The notes under the pieces are model-generated. The model made no database searches and had not been told where the DNA came from. It was given only the letters and a program-made list of their open reading frames with translations. A program made the translations under genes and the position numbers. This document shows, in pieces, positions 55,084-63,082 of a stretch of 64,000 nucleotides of DNA. The first letter of the stretch is position 1, and the number at the start of each line of letters is the position of its first letter. Source of the DNA: Microbacterium sp. UFMG61 (GTDB lineage: Bacteria; Actinomycetota; Actinomycetes; Actinomycetales; Microbacteriaceae); assembly GCF_015354505.1 (NCBI RefSeq), contig NZ_JACAFP010000002.1, forward strand, positions 248,001 to 312,000. Direction: 5' to 3'.

Positions 55084-56538
55084 ATGACCCGCAGTCGGAC
55101 TCTGGGCACCCTGGCGACGGTCGTCGGCTTCCTGGCCTTCGTCGAGTTCACGAGCGGTGTCCTGCAGGGCTATTACACGCCCATGCTCACCGACATCGCG
55201 CGGCACCTCGGCATCCACGACGCCGACGTCAACTGGCTCGAGGGTACGCAGCTCATGCTCTCGGCTCTCGTCGTGCCGGCGTTCGCGAAGCTCGGCGACA
55301 TGGTCGGCCACAAGCGGATGCTGCTGATCTCGACCGCGCTGACCGCCGCGGCCGCACTCGTGCTGCCGTTCACGGACTCGTTCACGGTCTTCCTCATCGG
55401 CTGGACGCTGATGGGGTTCTACGTCGTGTGGCTGCCGCTTGAGATCGCCCTGATCTGGTCGCGCTCGCGGCGCATGGAAGGGCGTTCCTCGATCACAGCG
55501 AAGGCCGCCGGTCTGCTGGTGGCGGCGCTCGAGGGCGGTGCGATCATCGGCGCACTCGCCGGTGGTGCGCTCATCGACGTGCTTCCGCTCACGGTCGTGC
55601 TCCTCATTCCGGGCGTGCTCATCGTCGTGTGCTTCTTCGTGATCCTGTTCGGGGTCAAGGAATCGCCGGACCCGACCGGCGGAGTCTTCGACACCGTCGG
55701 CGTCGTGCTCATCTCGATGGCGCTCATCTGCTTCACCGGCGGACTCAGCCTGCTGCGTCTCGAGGGCGGGCTGGTGAACCCGTGGTCGTGGGCTGTCGTC
55801 GTGCTCGGCCTCCTGCTCGTGATCCCATTCGTCCTGTGGGAGCTCCGCTGCGCCGACCCGCTCATCGACGTGCGCATGTTCCGCTCCCCGGCGCTCGGCC
55901 CGGTGTTCCTCACCGCAGGACTCTTCGGGGTGAGCGTCCTGGGCGCGCAGGCGCCGCTGTCGACCTTCGCTCGCACCGACCCTGGCGTGTACGGCTACGG
56001 GCTCGGAACGACAGGCTTCGCGACGTCGTTGATCATCGGCCTATATCTGATCGCGATGATCGCCGGTGCCCTTCTGCTCCCCGTGATCGCCCGTCTGCTC
56101 ACCCCACGGATCACCCTGATGGGCGCATCCCTGCTCGTGGGTGTCGGATTCCTGCTGTTCCTGCCGTTCCACGACTCCTATCTGCAGGTCGTGACCAACA
56201 TGGTGGTCGTCGGCCTCGGATCCGGGGCGCTCGTCGCGGCCCTTCCTGCCGCCGCGGCGTCCGCTGCTCCCGCCACGCAGACGGGTGTCGCGACAGGGCT
56301 CACGAACTCGGTCAAGACGGTCGGCGGCGCGATCGCCTCGTGCGTCTTCGGCATCGCGCTCCTGAACGGTGTGAGCGGTGCGGTCGAGGGCACCGCCGGA
56401 TCGTTCGCCGGGTACATCACCGTCTGGGTGGTCTGCGGTGTCACGGCTCTCGTCGCCGCCGCGATCCTCGTGTTCGTGCCGAAGGAGGCGTTCACCGACC
56501 GGGCGGATGCCGACGCGGTCGCCGCGCCGATGGCCTGA
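55084..56538 (+). CDS. MFS transporter (DHA2-like)
   Basis: Protein of 484 residues with 14 predicted membrane helices. The loop after helix 2 has FAKLGDMVGHKRMLLIST, matching the MFS G-D-x-x-G-x-K/R-R motif. The long helix 7-8 region and length fit the DHA2 drug/proton antiporter type. The C-terminal cytoplasmic loop is acidic (FTDRADADAVAA). It follows the M20 peptidase by 58 bases on the same strand with its own GGAGACG ribosome site. The substrate is unknown; multidrug efflux is the family default. Confidence 0.88.
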   Translation: MTRSRTLGTLATVVGFLAFVEFTSGVLQGYYTPMLTDIARHLGIHDADVNWLEGTQLMLSALVVPAFAKLGDMVGHKRMLLISTALTAAAALVLPFTDSFTVFLIGWTLMGFYVVWLPLEIALIWSRSRRMEGRSSITAKAAGLLVAALEGGAIIGALAGGALIDVLPLTVVLLIPGVLIVVCFFVILFGVKESPDPTGGVFDTVGVVLISMALICFTGGLSLLRLEGGLVNPWSWAVVVLGLLLVIPFVLWELRCADPLIDVRMFRSPALGPVFLTAGLFGVSVLGAQAPLSTFARTDPGVYGYGLGTTGFATSLIIGLYLIAMIAGALLLPVIARLLTPRITLMGASLLVGVGFLLFLPFHDSYLQVVTNMVVVGLGSGALVAALPAAAASAAPATQTGVATGLTNSVKTVGGAIASCVFGIALLNGVSGAVEGTAGSFAGYITVWVVCGVTALVAAAILVFVPKEAFTDRADADAVAAPMA

Positions 56539-56540
56539 CG

Positions 56541-56807
56541 TCAGTCTCGGTCGAGGCCGAACGAGCGCTTGACCACGGCCTGCATGTCGCGGTCAAGCCC
56601 GTCGATGCGGGTGTTCACGGTGTCGAAGCGGGCGTTCACGGTGTCGAAGCGCGCATTCATCTCGCCGCGGAGGCCGCCGATCTCCCCGCGGAGCCCGCCG
56701 ATCTCGGCGCGGACGACGCGGATGAACAGAGTCGACACGACCGTCAGCATTCCGAGCATGAGCGCAGTGAACGAGCCGATCATCGTCCAGATCTGAGCGT
56801 CGTTCAT
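56541..56807 (-). CDS. Small membrane protein with coiled-coil heptads
   Basis: Protein of 88 residues. An N-terminal membrane helix (IGSFTALMLGMLTVVSTLFI) is followed by a coiled coil built from near-identical repeats: EIGGLRGEIGGLRGEM, then FDTVNARFDTVNTRID. The repeats also appear in the DNA (GGCCTCCGCGG-type and TCGAAGCG-type units). No catalytic motif. It resembles short 'hypothetical membrane coiled-coil' proteins found in Microbacteriaceae. The ribosome site is poor, and a GTG 9 bases upstream is an alternative start. Function unknown. Confidence 0.65.
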   Translation of the reverse strand: MNDAQIWTMIGSFTALMLGMLTVVSTLFIRVVRAEIGGLRGEIGGLRGEMNARFDTVNARFDTVNTRIDGLDRDMQAVVKRSFGLDRD

Positions 56808-56942
56808 GAGGTGCACCGTGTCATCCTCGCATCGTTCCAGACGCCGTATCGGAATCGACCTCGCTGTATACCGTCATCCCGTGGCATGGGGAGGAGTCGC
56901 GGTATGCGCGCGATGTGCAGAAGGCACCCGGCAGACGGACGG

Positions 56943-57063
56943 TCAGGACGAGCGCGGTGGGTTGTGCATGAACTCGACGCGGATGCCGCTCGCGTCCTCG
57001 ACGAACGAGGCATCCCTGCTTTAGGTCACCGACGGTGATGCCCAGGTGATCGACAAGTGCCAT
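56943..57063 (-). pseudogene. Decayed VOC (glyoxalase-fold) gene
   Basis: The minus strand starts with a good N-terminus, ATG then MALVDHLGITVGDLKQ (the first strand of a VOC domain). It then continues out of frame as DASFVEDASGIRVEFMHNPP, the last strands of a VOC protein with the DPDG/R-V-E-F-M ending, and stops at 56943. About 80-90 residues between them are missing and the join shifts the frame by one base. This is an internally deleted, dead VOC gene. Confidence 0.8.
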
Positions 57064-57104
57064 GCTCCCAGTCTCGCAGGCCGGGGTCCGGCACCCCGGA
57101 GGAC

Positions 57105-57872
57105 TCAGTGCGGCGCGTGGTACTCGGCTTCGCCGCGCTTCCAGTAGCCCTTCACCACGGCACGCGCCGCGTCGATGCCCCACCGTTCCAGCAATGCGCG
57201 CCCTGGCTTCACGATCGACTGCTCGGCCGCGATGAACACGAACGGGTCGTCGCCGATCGAATCCGCTGACGTCAGTCCGTCGAGGAACGCGGTGAGAGCG
57301 GAGCCCGACGGAGCATCACCCCGATGGAACCACTCGATGTCGACAGGGGCTTCGATGTCGACCTCACAACCGGCCGAGACCGTCTCGATGACGATTCGCG
57401 CGGCGACATCGATGGGGATGAGCGTCGCGAAGCGACGTATCGCGGGGATCGCGGTCTCGTCGCCGATCAGAAGCCAGGAACCAGGCGCGCCCGTCAGCAC
57501 CATCGATCCACGGGGTCCGCCGACGCCGATCGATGAGCCGAGGGGAGCGGTGGCGGCCCAGGGGGCGGCGATGCCCGCGTCGCCGTGCACCGCGAACTCG
57601 ACGTCGAGCCAGTCCGATCCCCAGGCGAGCGGTGTGTACTCGCGACTCGGTGCCGCCCGCATCTCCTCGACCGTGCTCGCGGGGCCGGTGGGGAAGAACA
57701 GGCGCATGTGGTCATCGGATCCGGGGGACTCGAAACCCTCCAGATCGTTGCCGGTGAGGCGCACACGGACGAAGTCGGGGGCTAGCCATTCCCTGGCGCT
57801 CAGCGTCACCGTGCGGAAGCGCAGATCGAGGCCGCGTCGCTCGATCGTGAAGCCGGATTTCGTATCGCTCAT
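57105..57872 (-). CDS. Siderophore-interacting protein (ferric-siderophore reductase)
   Basis: Protein of 255 residues of the ViuB/SIP family. It releases iron from ferric siderophores in the cytoplasm using FAD and NAD(P)H. An FAD-binding beta barrel (about 20-120, FVRVRLTGNDLEGFESPGSDDHMRLFFP) is followed by the SIP C-terminal domain with GPRGSMVLTGAPGSWLLIGDETAIPAI and the FIAAEQSIVKPGRALLERWG end. Its start overlaps an IdeR-like box, so it is iron-repressed. It is divergent from the siderophore importer at 57976 and likely acts on the ligand taken up by it. Confidence 0.92.
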   Translation of the reverse strand: MSDTKSGFTIERRGLDLRFRTVTLSAREWLAPDFVRVRLTGNDLEGFESPGSDDHMRLFFPTGPASTVEEMRAAPSREYTPLAWGSDWLDVEFAVHGDAGIAAPWAATAPLGSSIGVGGPRGSMVLTGAPGSWLLIGDETAIPAIRRFATLIPIDVAARIVIETVSAGCEVDIEAPVDIEWFHRGDAPSGSALTAFLDGLTSADSIGDDPFVFIAAEQSIVKPGRALLERWGIDAARAVVKGYWKRGEAEYHAPH

Positions 57873-57890
57873 AAAGTAAGGCTAACCTAT
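57872..57890. promoter_or_regulatory. IdeR/DtxR-type iron box at the reductase start
   Basis: TAAAGTAAGGCTAACCTAT matches the 19-base IdeR/DtxR consensus at 15 positions and overlaps the start codon of the siderophore reductase gene. It could repress both divergent units. Confidence 0.75.
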
Positions 57891-57900
57891 CTTTCCAGAA

Positions 57901-57922
57901 CCACTTAGGTATGCCTAAGTGG
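57901..57922. promoter_or_regulatory. Second iron-box-like palindrome
   Basis: CCACTTAGG-TATG-CCTAAGTGG is a perfect 9-4-9 palindrome containing TTAGG/CCTAA half-sites, 54 bases before the siderophore binding-protein gene. Spacing is shorter than the standard iron box, so it may be a variant DtxR-family site or a site for another metal regulator. Confidence 0.55.
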
Positions 57923-57975
57923 CTCGTCCTGCGCCAGTCGTGCGCGTTTCCACACAGCAGAACAGGAGTCTCTCC

Positions 57976-58968
57976 ATGTCCGTGCCCAGAATCCTCACCG
58001 CCACGAGCGTCGGCGTCGTCGGTCTTCTCGCCCTCGCAGGGTGCTCCACCGCCGCTGAGGCCGAACCGGAAGAGACGGAGGCCGCCGCAGCTTCCGTCAC
58101 GATCGAGGACAACACGGGCGAACACGAGATCGCGACGCCTCCGGCATCGGTCGTGGCCCTCGACAACCGCACCTTCCAGACGCTGTCCGACTGGGGCGTC
58201 GAGCTCTCCGCCGGCGCGGTCGCCCTCATGCCCGACTCCGTCTCGTACCTCGACGACGACTCGATCGTCGACATCGGACTCCACAGCGAGCCGAACCTCG
58301 AGGCAATCGTCGCGGTCGAGCCCGACCTGATCATCAGCGGCCAGCGCTTCACGCAGCACAACGAGGCCATCGCAGACCTGGTGCCCGACGCCACGATCAT
58401 CGACCTCGAGCCGCGCGACGGCGAGCCCTTCGACACGGAGCTGAAGCGGCAGACCACGGTGCTCGGCGAGATCTTCGGCAAGCAGGACGAGGCGCAGACA
58501 CTCGTCGACGACTTCGACGCCGCGGTCGAGCGTGCCAAGGCCGCGTATGACGATTCGGCCACGGTGATGGCCGTCAACACCTCGGGTGGCGAGATCGGCT
58601 ACCTCGCTCCGACCGTCGGACGCTCGCTCGGCCCGATCTACGACATCCTCGGCCTCACGCCGGCGCTCGAGGTCGACGACGCCAGCGACGATCACCAGGG
58701 CGACGACATCTCGGTCGAGGCGATCGCCGCCTCGAACCCCGACTGGCTGCTCGTGCTCGATCGCGATGCCGTCTTCGCCGCCGAGACGCCCGACTACGTG
58801 CAGGCGTCAGAGATCCTCGTCAACTCAGAGGCGCTCGCCGGAGTCACCGCGGTCGCCGACGAGCAGATCGTCTACATGCCCACCGACACGTACCTCAACG
58901 AGGGCATCCAGACGTACACGACGTTCCTCAACGACTTCGCCGACGCCCTCGAGGCCGCGCAGAAGTGA
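57976..58968 (+). CDS. Siderophore ABC transporter substrate-binding lipoprotein (FatB/CeuE-like)
   Basis: Protein of 330 residues. The lipobox is LALAGC (Cys near residue 23). The two-lobe siderophore-binding fold has VVALDNRTFQTLSDWGVELSAGAVALM and ATIIDLEPRDGEP, and the FatB/CeuE-like ending IQTYTTFLNDFADALEAA. These proteins bind catecholate siderophores such as enterobactin or bacillibactin-type compounds in related systems, but the ligand here is unknown. The ATG at 57976 follows ACAGGAG. It is the first gene of the second importer operon and lies under the two iron boxes. Confidence 0.9.
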   Translation: MSVPRILTATSVGVVGLLALAGCSTAAEAEPEETEAAAASVTIEDNTGEHEIATPPASVVALDNRTFQTLSDWGVELSAGAVALMPDSVSYLDDDSIVDIGLHSEPNLEAIVAVEPDLIISGQRFTQHNEAIADLVPDATIIDLEPRDGEPFDTELKRQTTVLGEIFGKQDEAQTLVDDFDAAVERAKAAYDDSATVMAVNTSGGEIGYLAPTVGRSLGPIYDILGLTPALEVDDASDDHQGDDISVEAIAASNPDWLLVLDRDAVFAAETPDYVQASEILVNSEALAGVTAVADEQIVYMPTDTYLNEGIQTYTTFLNDFADALEAAQK

Positions 58969-58975
58969 CCACGGC

Positions 58976-59010
58976 ATGGCGGCATCCGATTCCTCGTCGG
59001 ATGCCGCCAT
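58976..59010 (+). promoter_or_regulatory. Stem-loop between binding protein and permease genes
   Basis: ATGGCGGCATCCGA (58976-58989) and TCGGATGCCGCCAT (58997-59010) form a perfect 14-bp stem around a 7-base loop, 7 bases after the binding-protein stop. It contains both GCATCC and GGATGC. It may stabilise the upstream mRNA or reduce read-through, so the binding protein is made in excess over the membrane subunits. The ATG in the first arm is not the permease start. Confidence 0.65.
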
Positions 59011-59023
59011 CCGGCATTCCGTC

Positions 59024-60028
59024 ATGAATCGCCCCGTCCCCACTGCGTCCGTCCGCGCGCTCGAGCCGCCGCGCTCCGCCGGACGGCTCTTCGACGTGAA
59101 GCTGCTGGTCGGCGTCGTCGTCGTCATCGCGCTCCTCGTGCTCTCGCTCTTCACCGGGGTGTACGACATCGCCGGCGCGGCAGACGGCGCGGAGATGTTC
59201 CAGATCACGCGCATCCCGCGCACCATCGCCCTCGTGCTCGCCGGCGCGGCCATGGCCATGGCCGGCCTCGTGATGCAGCTGCTCACCCAGAACAGATTCG
59301 TCGAACCGACGACCACCGGAACGACCGAATGGGCGGGTCTGGGCCTGCTGGCCGTGATGGTGTGGGTGCCTCAGCCGTCGATCCCGCTGCGCATGCTCGG
59401 CGCGATCGTCGCCGCGTTCATCGGCACCATGGTGTTCTTCGCGTTTCTGCGTCGTGTCTCGCTCACGTCGTCGCTCATCGTGCCGATCGTCGGCATCATG
59501 CTCGGCGCGGTGGTGGGCGCGGTGTCCACCTACTTCGCGCTGGCCACCGACTCGCTCCAGGCCATCGGGGTCTGGTTCGCCGGCAGTTTCACGTCCGTGC
59601 TGCGGGGTCAGTACGAGATGCTCTGGATCGTCGCGGTGGTCGGCGTGATCGTCTTCCTCGTCGCCGATCGCCTGACGATCGCCGGACTCGGCAAAGAGGT
59701 GGCGACAAACGTGGGTCTGAACTATGACCGGGTCATCCTGCTCGGCACGGCTCTCATCGCCGTCACCACCGGCGTGGTGACGGTCGTCGTCGGCAATCTG
59801 CCGTTCCTCGGGCTGATCGTGCCGAACATCGTCTCGATGGTCCGCGGCGACGATCTGCGCAGCAACCTGCCGTGGGTCTGCCTGCTCGGGATCGCCATCG
59901 TCACGGTCTGCGACATCATCGGGCGGACGATCATCATGCCCTTCGAGGTTCCGGTGTCGCTGATCCTGGGCGTCGTCGGCGCGGTCGTCTTCATCCTCCT
60001 GCTCCTGAGGCAGCGCCGCCGTGGCTAG
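59024..60028 (+). CDS. Siderophore ABC transporter permease (FatD/CeuB-like)
   Basis: Protein of 334 residues. The FecCD-type membrane protein has RIPRTIALVLAGAAMAMAGLVMQLLTQNRFVEPTTTGTTEWAGLG and the coupling region GLGKEVATNVGLNY. The EP-T-T-T-G-T-E-W version of the motif is specific to the FatD/CeuB/VctD group. The ATG at 59024 (MNRPVPTAS) is preferred over the one at 58976 because the latter is inside a stem-loop; 16 residues are thereby dropped. It overlaps the next permease by 8 bases. Confidence 0.9.
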   Translation: MNRPVPTASVRALEPPRSAGRLFDVKLLVGVVVVIALLVLSLFTGVYDIAGAADGAEMFQITRIPRTIALVLAGAAMAMAGLVMQLLTQNRFVEPTTTGTTEWAGLGLLAVMVWVPQPSIPLRMLGAIVAAFIGTMVFFAFLRRVSLTSSLIVPIVGIMLGAVVGAVSTYFALATDSLQAIGVWFAGSFTSVLRGQYEMLWIVAVVGVIVFLVADRLTIAGLGKEVATNVGLNYDRVILLGTALIAVTTGVVTVVVGNLPFLGLIVPNIVSMVRGDDLRSNLPWVCLLGIAIVTVCDIIGRTIIMPFEVPVSLILGVVGAVVFILLLLRQRRRG

Positions 60029-61046
60029 TGCGGTCGCGACTGGTGCCCGCACCTCCGGATCGTTCACGACGTCGAGAGCACGACGTCGCTACGTCGTCGT
60101 GCTCGGCATCCTCATCGCGGTGTCGGCGCTGTTCGCCTTCGGCCTGCTGGCCTGGGACAACCCGATGCCGGTCGGGTCCGCAGGCTTCTGGCGCATCGCC
60201 CAGCATCGAGCGACGAACGTGACGGTCATGGTGGTGGTGGCGATCGCACAGGCGATCGCCACCGTGAGCTTCCAGACCGTCACGAACAACCGCATCATCA
60301 CGCCGTCGATCATGGGGTTCGAGTCGCTCTACCGCGTCGTGCAGACGACCACGGTGTACCTCTTCGGAGTCGCGGGCCTCGTCGCCATCCAGGGCGTCTG
60401 GCAGTTCGGGCTGCAGGTCGTGATCATGGTGGCGCTCGCGATGGCGCTGTACGGGTGGCTGCTGTCAGGGCGTTACGGCAACCTGCACATCATGCTGCTC
60501 GTCGGCATCATCATCGGCGGCGGCCTCGGCGCGATCTCGACGTTCATGCAGCGGCTGCTCACACCCAGCGAGTTCGACGTGCTCGCCGCTCGCCTGTTCG
60601 GCAACGTGTCGAACGCCGATGCTTCCTACCTGCCGCTGGCGATCCCGCTCTGCCTCGCGGCCTCGGCGCTGCTCGTGATGCGGTCGCGGCGATTGAACGT
60701 CATGGCTCTGGGGTCGGATGCGGCGCGCTCGCTCGGGCTCGACCACAGGCGCGAGATGTACATGGTCCTGTTCCTGGTCGCGGTGCTGATGGCGACCTCG
60801 ACCGCGCTGGTCGGGCCGATGACCTTCCTCGGATTCCTCGTCGCGACACTGGCGTATCAGTTCGCCGACACGCACGACCATCGGCTCATCTTCTCCGTGG
60901 CCGTGCTCACGGCCTTCACGATCCTCGCGGGGGCGTACTTCGTGATGAAGAACGTGTTCTATGCGCAGGGCATGGTGTCGATCCTCATCGAGCTCGTGGG
61001 CGGAATCGTGTTCCTCATCGTCATCCTCAGAAAGGGCAGGCTGTGA
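60021..61046 (+). CDS. Siderophore ABC transporter permease (FatC/CeuC-like)
   Basis: Protein of 341 residues, GTG start overlapping the previous gene by 8 bases. It has FecCD topology with the group-specific motif TVTNNRIITPSIMGFESLYRVVQTT and the contact helix near RSLGLDHRREMYM. It forms the heterodimeric channel with the FatD-like subunit. Its stop overlaps the GTG of the ATPase gene (GTGA). The N-terminal 35 residues are basic and unstructured. Confidence 0.92.
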   Translation: MASAVATGARTSGSFTTSRARRRYVVVLGILIAVSALFAFGLLAWDNPMPVGSAGFWRIAQHRATNVTVMVVVAIAQAIATVSFQTVTNNRIITPSIMGFESLYRVVQTTTVYLFGVAGLVAIQGVWQFGLQVVIMVALAMALYGWLLSGRYGNLHIMLLVGIIIGGGLGAISTFMQRLLTPSEFDVLAARLFGNVSNADASYLPLAIPLCLAASALLVMRSRRLNVMALGSDAARSLGLDHRREMYMVLFLVAVLMATSTALVGPMTFLGFLVATLAYQFADTHDHRLIFSVAVLTAFTILAGAYFVMKNVFYAQGMVSILIELVGGIVFLIVILRKGRL

Positions 61047-61798
61047 TCGCACTCGACGGCGTCCGCCGTGACTACAGCAGCGAGGTCGCGATCGGCCCCG
61101 TCGATCTCGAGATCCCCGCGGGCGGGATCACCGCGCTGATCGGTCCGAACGGAGCGGGCAAGTCGACCCTCCTGACCATGATCGGCCGGCTCGGCGGCAT
61201 GGATGCCGGCACGATCGAGATCGCGGGGTACGACGTCGCCACGACCCGATCGAAGGACCTGGCGAAGATCGTCTCGGTGCTGCGGCAGGAGAACCACTTC
61301 GTCACCCGACTCACCGTGCGCCAGCTCGTCGGCTTCGGGCGTTTCCCGCACTCGAAGGGAAGGCTCACGCGCGCGGACGAGGAGCTCGTGAGCCGGGCCA
61401 TCGACTTCCTCGATCTCGGGGATCTCGAAGGGCGATACCTCGACGAGCTGTCGGGCGGCCAGCGCCAACGCGCCTACGTCGCCATGGTGCTGGCGCAGGA
61501 CACCGAGTTCGTACTGCTCGATGAGCCGCTCAACAACCTCGACATGAAGCACGCGGTGCAGATGATGCAGCACCTTCGCCGCGCCTCGGACGAACTCGGC
61601 CGCACGATCGTCATCGTGCTGCACGACATCAACTTCGCCGGTCATTACGCCGATCACATCTGCGCGATGAAGGACGGCGAGGTGGTGGAGTTCGGTTCAC
61701 CCCGCGAGATCCTGACCGACGAGGTCCTGACCCGCGTGTTCGACACGCCGGTGCAGGTCATCGACGGACCGTCAGGACCGCTCGCCGTGTATTACTGA
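61043..61798 (+). CDS. Siderophore ABC transporter ATP-binding protein (FatE/CeuD-like)
   Basis: Protein of 251 residues. Walker A is GPNGAGKSTLLTM, the Q-loop region VSVLRQENHFVTRLTVRQLVGFGRFPHSKGR, signature LSGGQRQRAYVAM, Walker B FVLLDEPLNNLDMKHA and H-loop VLHDINFAGHY. The LNNLDMKHAVQMM tail after Walker B is typical of the FatE/CeuD/VctC group. The GTG at 61043 overlaps the permease stop. It completes the second iron importer and supplies energy for uptake of the ligand of the lipoprotein at 57976. Confidence 0.94.
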   Translation: MIALDGVRRDYSSEVAIGPVDLEIPAGGITALIGPNGAGKSTLLTMIGRLGGMDAGTIEIAGYDVATTRSKDLAKIVSVLRQENHFVTRLTVRQLVGFGRFPHSKGRLTRADEELVSRAIDFLDLGDLEGRYLDELSGGQRQRAYVAMVLAQDTEFVLLDEPLNNLDMKHAVQMMQHLRRASDELGRTIVIVLHDINFAGHYADHICAMKDGEVVEFGSPREILTDEVLTRVFDTPVQVIDGPSGPLAVYY

Positions 61799-61856
61799 CG
61801 GCGGTTCGCGGGTCGGGTCGAAGGCGTGCGTCGGTCGGGCCGTGTTCGAGCTCGCG

Positions 61857-62054
61857 TCAGAGCTCGATCCCGTGGTCCTCATCGTTCACGCCCGCATTGC
61901 GCCCGCGGCGGGATTCATACCCGATGAACCAGCCGAGCCACACGATGGCGGCCAGCAGGATGCCGAGCCAGACGTTCTGGAAGATCAGCCCGATCACGAC
62001 TCCGAGGATCAGAAGCCCTGCGGTGACGGAGAAACGGAGCAGGTTGCGGGACAT
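61857..62054 (-). CDS. Small two-helix membrane protein
   Basis: Protein of 65 residues with two membrane helices (FSVTAGLLILGVVIGLIFQ and WLGILLAAIVWLGWFIGYES) and a charged C-terminal tail (SRRGRNAGVNDEDHGIEL). No known family. The C-terminal acidic tail is unusual for such small proteins. It is convergent with the siderophore ATPase and lies upstream of, and on the same strand as, nothing else in reach. Function unknown; the short length makes the assignment less certain. Confidence 0.6.
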   Translation of the reverse strand: MSRNLLRFSVTAGLLILGVVIGLIFQNVWLGILLAAIVWLGWFIGYESRRGRNAGVNDEDHGIEL

Positions 62055-62088
62055 GCGTTCAGCCTAGAGCGCCGGAGGCGGCGAAGGG

Positions 62089-63048
62089 TCAGCGATTCCT
62101 GTTGTCCTCGGGGGAGAGGCGTGGGCCGCGTCGTGCCTCGCTGATGCCGCTCGCGAAGATGAGCCGGATCACCCGTTGGCGATGGCCCGCCCAGGGCGCG
62201 AGGAGTTCGAGCATCCCGTCGTCGTCGGTGCGATGGCCCGTGAGCACGTGGCCGACCTCGTGCGCGAGGTGGTAATCGCCGACGCTGACCGCATCAGGGT
62301 CGCCGAGCGCGCGGATGCGCGTCTCCGCCGAGGTCCAGAGACCGATGCCGGGAAGGCTCGTGAGCACGCGATCCCGGTCTTCGCCGCTCTCGGCCGCGAG
62401 GAGAGCGCGCGAGACGCTGTCGCCCCGCGATGCTGTGCGCACGATCGTCCTCGACTGCGGCGGCTGCACTCCGGCGCGATGCCAGTCCCACGAGGGGATG
62501 GCGCGCCATTCGGTGTGTGTCGGCGCGGTGTACATCGGGCGCGGTGTCGGGCCGGGTGCGCGCTGACCGTACTTCGTGACGAGCAGGCGCCACGCGCGGA
62601 ACGCCTCGAGACCGGTGACCTTCTGCTCGAGGATCGCGCACGCGAGCGCATCGAAGACCTCGCCGGTCCGGGCCAGACGGATGCCCGGAGAGCGTCGTGC
62701 GACCTCGGCGATGAGCGGGTGGTGTGACGGATCGAAGCCTTGTGGGTCGTCGTCGGCGCCACACAGGGCGGGCAGTCGGTCGAGTGCCTCGTCGGCGCCG
62801 GGGCCCCACGCGGTCGCGTGGACCTCGCCCTCGGTCTGGCGGAGGGCGAGCGTCGCCGAGCCCTCGCGCGTGCGCAGAGCGCGCCAGATCACCGGACCGT
62901 CGAACAGCATCGTCGGGTCGCCGGGTCCTCTGCGGAGCATGCCGACCGTGCGTCGAAGGTCGAGCGGGTGTGAGGGCCGATAGACGGCGTCGCGCGTGCG
63001 GACGGATGCGGGTGCTCCGTCTGCAGCGGCGTCAGCGGTCAGGGGCAT
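62089..63048 (-). CDS. AlkA-like DNA glycosylase (HhH-GPD superfamily)
   Basis: Protein of 319 residues with base-excision-repair features. The helix-hairpin-helix motif is LTSLPGIGLWTSAETRIRAL, followed by GDPDAVSVGDYHLAHEVG with the catalytic Asp, and EQKVTGLEAFRAWRLLVTKYGQ is the first HhH-GPD helix pair. This matches DNA-3-methyladenine glycosylase II-like enzymes, which remove alkylated bases. The N-terminal 110 residues form the AlkA-like extra domain. There is no Fe-S cluster Cys set, so it is not a MutY/Nth type. It precedes nothing in an obvious operon. Confidence 0.85.
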   Translation of the reverse strand: MPLTADAAADGAPASVRTRDAVYRPSHPLDLRRTVGMLRRGPGDPTMLFDGPVIWRALRTREGSATLALRQTEGEVHATAWGPGADEALDRLPALCGADDDPQGFDPSHHPLIAEVARRSPGIRLARTGEVFDALACAILEQKVTGLEAFRAWRLLVTKYGQRAPGPTPRPMYTAPTHTEWRAIPSWDWHRAGVQPPQSRTIVRTASRGDSVSRALLAAESGEDRDRVLTSLPGIGLWTSAETRIRALGDPDAVSVGDYHLAHEVGHVLTGHRTDDDGMLELLAPWAGHRQRVIRLIFASGISEARRGPRLSPEDNRNR

Positions 63049-63082
63049 GCCCCCACGGTACGCCGCAGGTCTGACACCGACC

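Noticed and set aside
56884..57026. Small plus-strand frame with GGGGAGGAG and an ATG, antisense to the VOC remnant
   Set aside because: It has a good ribosome site but its translation is antisense to the VOC remnant, Arg-rich and without any motif. It is most likely chance, although translation cannot be excluded.
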